Shown piece by piece: positions 58,675 to 64,000 of a stretch of 64,000 bases of DNA (position 1 is the stretch's first letter; every line of letters begins with the position of its first letter). The notes under the pieces were generated by a model. That model was not told the DNA's origin, searched no databases, and saw only the letters and a list, made by a program, of their open reading frames with translations. The DNA is taken from NCBI GenBank assembly GCA_037013495.1, contig JAZDXN010000030.1, positions 1,612,001-1,676,000 of the forward strand, read 5' to 3'. The position numbers were made by a program, and so were the translations under genes. The DNA comes from Hippophae tibetana. Lineage: Eukaryota; Streptophyta; Magnoliopsida; Rosales; Elaeagnaceae.

Positions 58675-60266
58675 TAAAATATGATATAGTTATATAAAAT
58701 AAATAAACTCACTTTTACTATTTTATAATAAATGTATTAAAAATGTCATAAATAAATAAATAAAACATAAAGTTTTTCCTTTATGTGAAATAAATCATAT
58801 TAAATAAAATCACATATAAATAGATACTATAAATATATATATTAGATTGAATGAAATAATTATTAACCAATTCAAAAAAATTTAATTGTGGTTGAAATAT
58901 AATACATTCCACATGTATCTTAGAATTAGGATAAATTGGAAAACCAAGATTAAGAGACAAGGGGATTACCCTTTGTGGTGTCGATACCCTATACATAATC
59001 GTGCAATATCCATCAAATTATGCAGGTAATTGTTAAACTTATACAAATAACAGTAGATGATAATTTGAACATACGTAATTTTGGTATCATATGATGAGCT
59101 AATAAATATTTTACATATTTTGTTAATATTTATTGGAATTCTTACTTTTATAATTAGGAATATGTCTAACAATTCTACAAACATAAACACGGATTTCCAA
59201 ATTTCATAAATTATCTCGATACAAAAATTACTCGTTTGCATGTGACAATGCGAACAATAAATTTGTATGGTCCATTAGATCTTCAAATATATATATATTA
59301 TCTTCTACAAATTCAATATGATGTATTACCATTATTCTCCCAACAAACTGCTTCTATATATAGGTTAATATAACTGAAAATCATTTTTTTTGCCAACTAA
59401 TTCATAGTAAAATAAAATGGTTTAATTTAATTTTCTCTACCAAATGTCTTATTTTGTTTTGCAAAAAATAAAATATTTTATAGTTCTATAAAATAAATAA
59501 ACTCAATTTTACTATTTTATAATAAATGTATTAAAAATTTCATAAATAAATAAATAAAACATAAAGTTTTTCCTTTATGTGAAATAAATCATATTAAATA
59601 AAATCACATATAAATAGATACTATAAATATATATATTAGATTGAATGAAATAATTATTAACCAATTCAAAAAATTTAATAGTGGTTGAAATATAATACAT
59701 TCCACATGTATCATAAAATTAGGAGAAATTGGAAAACCAAGATTAAGAGACAAGGGGATTACCCTTTGTGGTGTCGATACCCTATACATAATCGTGCAAT
59801 ATCAATCAAATTATGCACGTAATTGTTAAACTTATACAAAGAACAGTAGATGATAATTTAAACATACGTAATTTTGGTATCATATTATGAGCTAATAAAT
59901 ATTTTACATATTTTGTTAATATTTATTCGAATTCTTACTTTTATAATTAGGAATATGTCTAAAAATTCTACAAACATAAATAAGGATTGCCAAATTTCAT
60001 AAATTATCTCGATACAAAAATTCCTCGTTTGCATGCATACATTCAAACAATAAATTTGTATTGTATATAAGATCTCCAAATATAACTATATTATCTTCTA
60101 CAAGTTCAATATGATGTATTACCATTATTCTCCCTACAAAGTACTTCTATATATAGGTTAATATAACTTAAAATCATTTTTTTTGCCAACTAATTCATAG
60201 TAAAATAAATTGGTTTAATGTAATTTTCTCTACCAAATGTCTTATTTTGTTTTGCAAAAATTAAAA

Positions 60267-63200
60267 TATGATATAGTTATATAAAATAAATAAACTCACT
60301 TTTACTATTTTATAATATACGTATTAAAAATGTCATAAATAAATAAATAAAACATAAAGTTTTTCCTTTATGTGAAATAAATCATATTAAATAAAATCAC
60401 ATATAAATAGATACTATAAATATATATATTAGATTGAATAAAATAATTATTAACCAATTCAAAAAATTTAATAGTGGTTGAAATATAATACATTCCACAT
60501 GTATCTTAAAATTAGGAGAAATTGGAAAACCAAGATTAAGAGACAAGGGGATTACCCTTTGTGGTGTCGATACCCTATACATAATCGTGGAATATCCAAC
60601 CAAATTATGCAGGTAATTGTTAAACTTATACAAATAAAAGTAGATGATAATTTAAACATACGTAATTTTGGTATCATATTATGAGCTAATAAATATTTTA
60701 CATATTTTGTTAAATCTTATTGGAATTCTTACTTTTGATAATTAGGAATATGTCTAAAAATTCTAAAAACATAAATAAGGATTGCCAAATTTCATAAATT
60801 ATCTCGATACAAAAATTCCTCGTTTGCATGCAAACATTCAAACAATAAAATTGTATTTAATATAAGATCTCCAAATATAACTATATTATCTTCTACAAGT
60901 TCAATATGATGTATTACCATTATTCTCCCTACAAACTTCTTCTATATATAGGTTAATATACCTTAAAATCATTTTTTTTGCCAACTAATTCAGAGTAAAA
61001 TAAATTGGTCTAATGTAATTTTCTAAACAAAATGTCTTATATTGTTTTGCCAAAATTAAAATATGTTAAAGTTATATAAAATAAATAAACTCACTTTTAC
61101 CATTTTATAATAAATGTATTAAAAATGTTATAAATAAATAAATAAAACATAAAGTTTTTCCTTTATGTGAAATAAATCATAATAAATAAAATCACATATA
61201 AGTAGATACTATAAATATATATATTAGATTGAATAAAATCATTATTTACCAATTAAAAAAAACAATAAGTGGTTGAAATATCATACATTCCACATGTATC
61301 TTAAAAGTAGGAGAAATTGGAAAACCAAGATTAACAGACAAGGGTATTACCCTTGGTGGTGTCGATACCGTAGACAGGATCGTGCAATATCCAACCAAAT
61401 TATGCAGGTAATTGTTAAACTTATACAAATAACAGTAGATGATAATTTAAACATACGTAATTTTGGTATCATATTATGAGCTAATAAATATTTTACATAT
61501 TTTGTTAATATTTATTGGAATTCTTATTTTTATAATTAGACATATGTCTAAGAATTCTACAAACATAAATACGGATTGCCAAAATTCATAAATTATCTCG
61601 ATACAAAAATTCCTTGTTTGCATGCGACCATGCAAACAATAAATTTGTATTGTATATAAGATCTCCAAATATAACTATATTATCTTCTACAAGTTCAATA
61701 TGATGTCTTACCATTATTCTCCCTACAAACTGCTTCTATATATAGGTTAATATAACTGAAAATCATTTTTTTTGCCAACTAATTCAGAGTAAAATAAATT
61801 GGTCTAATGTAATTTTCTCCAGAAAATGTCTTATATTGTTTTGCCAAAATTAAAATATGTTAAAGTTATATAAAATAAATAAACTCACTTTTTCTATTTT
61901 ATAATAAATGTATTAAAAATGTTATAAATAAATCAATAAAACATAACGTTTTTCCTTTATGTGAAATAAATCATATTAAATAAAATCACATATAAGTAGA
62001 TACTATAAATATATATATTATGTTGAATGAAATCATTATTTACCAATTAAAAAAAGCAATAAGTGGTTGAAATATCATACATTCCACATGTATCTTAAAA
62101 GTAGGAGAAATTGGAAAACCAAGATTAAGAGACAAGGGTACTACCCTTTGTGGTGTCGATACCCTAGACATGATCGTGCAATATCCAACAAAATTATGCA
62201 CGAAATTGTTAAACTTATACAAATAACAGTAGATTATAATTTATACATACGTAATTTTGGAATCATATTATGAGCTAATATATATTTTATATATTTTGTT
62301 AATATTTATTAGAATTCTTACTTTTATAATTAGGAATATGTCTAAGAATTCTACAAACATAAATACGGATTACCAAAATTCATAAATTATCTCGATACAA
62401 AAATTCCTCGTTTGCATGCGACCATGCAAACAATAAATTTGTATTGTATATAAGATCTCCAAATATAACTATATTATCTTCTACAAGTTCAATATGATGT
62501 ATTACCATTATTCTCCCTACAAACTGCTTCTATATATAGGTTAATATAACTTAAAATCATTTTTTTTGCCAACTAATTCAGAGTAAAATAAATTGGTTTA
62601 ATGTAATTTTCTCTACCAAATGTCTTATTTTGTTTTGCAAAAATTAAAATATGTTATAGTTATATAAAATAAATAAACTAACTTTTACTATATTATAATA
62701 AATGTGTTAAAAATGTTATAAATAAATAAATAAAACATAAAGTTTTTCCTTTATGTGAAATAAATCATATTAAATAAAATCACATATAAGTAGATACTAT
62801 AAATATACATATTAGATGGAATGAAATCATTATTTACCAATTAAAAAAAGCAATAAGTGGTTGAAATATCATACATTCCACATGTATCTTAAAAGTAGGA
62901 GAAATTGGAAAACCAAGATTAAGAGACAAGGGTACTACCCTTTGTGGTGTCGATACCCTAGACATGATCGTGCAATATCCAACAAAATTATGCACGTAAT
63001 TGTTAAACTTATACAAATAACAGTAGATTATAATTTATACATACGTAATTTTGGTATCATATTATGAGCTAATATATATTTTACATATTTTGTTAATATT
63101 TATTGGAATTCTTATTTTTATAATTAGGAATATGTCTAAGAATTCTACAAACATAAATACGAATTGCCAAAATTCATAGATTATCTCGATACAAAAATTC

Positions 63201-64000
63201 CTCGTTTGCATGCGACCATGCAAACAATAAATTTGTATTGTATATAAGATCTCCAAATATAACTATATTATCTTCTACAAGTTCAATATGATGTATTATT
63301 ATATTCTCCCTACAAACTTCTTCTATATATAGGTTAATATAACTTAAAATCATTTTTTGATAACTAATACAGAGTAAAATAAATTGGTCTAATGTAATTT
63401 TCTCCACAAAATGTCTTATATTGTTTTGCCAAAATTAAAATATGTTAAAGTTATATAAAATAAATAAACTCACTTTTACTATTTTATAATAAATGTATTA
63501 AAAATGTTATAAATAAATAAATAAAACATAAAGTTTTTCCTTTATGTGAAATAAATCATAATAAATAAAATCACATGTAAGTAGATACTATAAATATATA
63601 TATTAGATTGAATGAAATCATTATTTACGAATTAAAAAAAGCAATAAGTGGTTGAAATATCATACATTCCACATGTATCTTAAAAGTAGGAGAAATTGGA
63701 AAACCAAGATTAAGAGACAAGGGTACTACCCTTTGTGGTGTCGATACCCTAGACATGATCGTGCAATATCTAACAAAATTATGCACGTAATTGTTAAACT
63801 TATACAAATATGAGTAGATTATAATTTATACATACGTAATTTTAGTATCATATTATGAGCTAATATATATTTTACATACTTTGTTAATATTTATTAGAAT
63901 TCTTACTTTTATAATTAGGAATATGTCTAAGAATTCTACAAACATAAATACGGATTGCCAAAATTCATAAATTATCTCGATACAAAAATTCCTCGTTTGC
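60267..64000 (+). repeat. Right-hand end: M77-M81, start of second 10-mer copy
   Basis: M77-M79 repeat M67-M69. M80 and M81 are y/n-type units with AAGGGTACTACCC; M81 resembles M72 (CAAATATGAGTAGATT near 63806 and 56658; ACATACTTTGTTAATATT). The window stops at 64000 inside M81, right at the palindrome (CTCGTTTGC), so the array continues beyond it. Confidence 0.85.

Larger units (their letters stand above)
52322..60266 (+). repeat. Ten-monomer segment M67-M76 whose start is repeated at M77
   Basis: M67, M68 and M69 recur as M77, M78 and M79 at 7945-7946 bp, sharing TATAATATACGTATT, GGGTATTACCCTTGG with ACCGTAGACA, and CAATAAAACATAACG respectively. The segment also holds internal copies: M68 and M70 at 1588 bp, M71 and M73 at 1589 bp, and M75 and M76 in tandem. 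Whether it is a true 10-mer HOR cannot be settled because the second copy is cut by the window end. Confidence 0.78.
1..64000 (+). repeat. Tandem satellite array, ~793 bp monomer, about 80.7 copies
   Basis: The anchor TTACCAATT recurs 81 times in one orientation, from 185 to 63625, at spacings of 785-796 bp (mean 793). Every position of the window falls inside a recognisable monomer, and no unique DNA, inverted unit or inserted element interrupts the phase. The repeat is AT-rich except for one core of about 120 bp. Long monomers, higher-order repeats and absence of genes are known traits of centromeric or heterochromatic satellites, but nothing here proves a centromeric role. I do not recognise the family. 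Strand is arbitrary; + is the direction in which the unit is described. Confidence 0.99.

Noticed and set aside
1..64000. CRISPR-like or prokaryotic repeat array
   Set aside because: The repeat is about 793 bp without unique spacers, and there are no prokaryotic genes. The structure is that of a eukaryotic satellite.
1..64000. Tandem array of a transposon or rDNA spacer
   Set aside because: I see no terminal inverted repeats at unit ends, no target duplications, no transposase or reverse transcriptase frames, and no rRNA-like segments in the unit.
1..64000. Replication origin (yeast-type ARS consensus) in the AT-rich flank
   Set aside because: Several T-rich stretches look similar, but none that I read matches the 11-base consensus throughout. 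AT-richness alone is not evidence of an origin.

Overview
The whole 64 kb window is one uninterrupted head-to-tail array of a strongly AT-rich satellite DNA. I placed a fixed anchor (TTACCAATT, or TTAACCAATT in some copies) in every unit and found it 81 times, first at 185 and last at 63625. That gives a mean period of 793 bp, with most spacings 792-796 bp and ten short units at 785-786 bp. All units point the same way. I see no gene, RNA gene, transposon, CRISPR array or unique-sequence island anywhere, and both window ends lie inside the array. Below, monomers are numbered M1-M81 by anchor and unit starts are set at TATGTTAAAG.

The organism is a eukaryote. Long units, tens of kb of satellite and higher-order repeats (HORs) fit centromeric, pericentromeric or subtelomeric heterochromatin. 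I do not recognise the family and cannot name the species. Many unit-to-unit differences are CG to TG or CA, which suggests a genome that methylates cytosine (a plant is my leading guess, an invertebrate possible). Each unit also carries a CTATATATAG element resembling a plant TATA box.

Layout: (1) 1-30,883 is the most homogeneous part. It has three copies of a six-monomer HOR (796-5551, 5552-10297, 10298-15043), followed by blocks of 2, 2, 3, 3, 4 and 6 monomers that all begin with one monomer type and end with one chimeric type. (2) 30,884 to about 47,550 is a second domain with other monomer types and patchy 3-, 4-, 5- and 6-mer duplications. (3) About 47,550-64,000 is a third, more diverged domain with a 5- or 6-mer block, a 2-mer duplication and a 10-mer (about 7.9 kb) duplication cut off by the window end.

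Within a unit, about 120 bp is clearly richer in G and C than the rest (23 of 60 bases at 241-300 against 7 of 60 at 1-60, counted by hand). It holds several short dyads. A second dyad cluster about 330 bp downstream is built on a 14-bp palindrome. The many 60-81 codon open frames are the same few segments of the unit read again and again; they are open in several frames and broken in many copies, so I do not call them genes.
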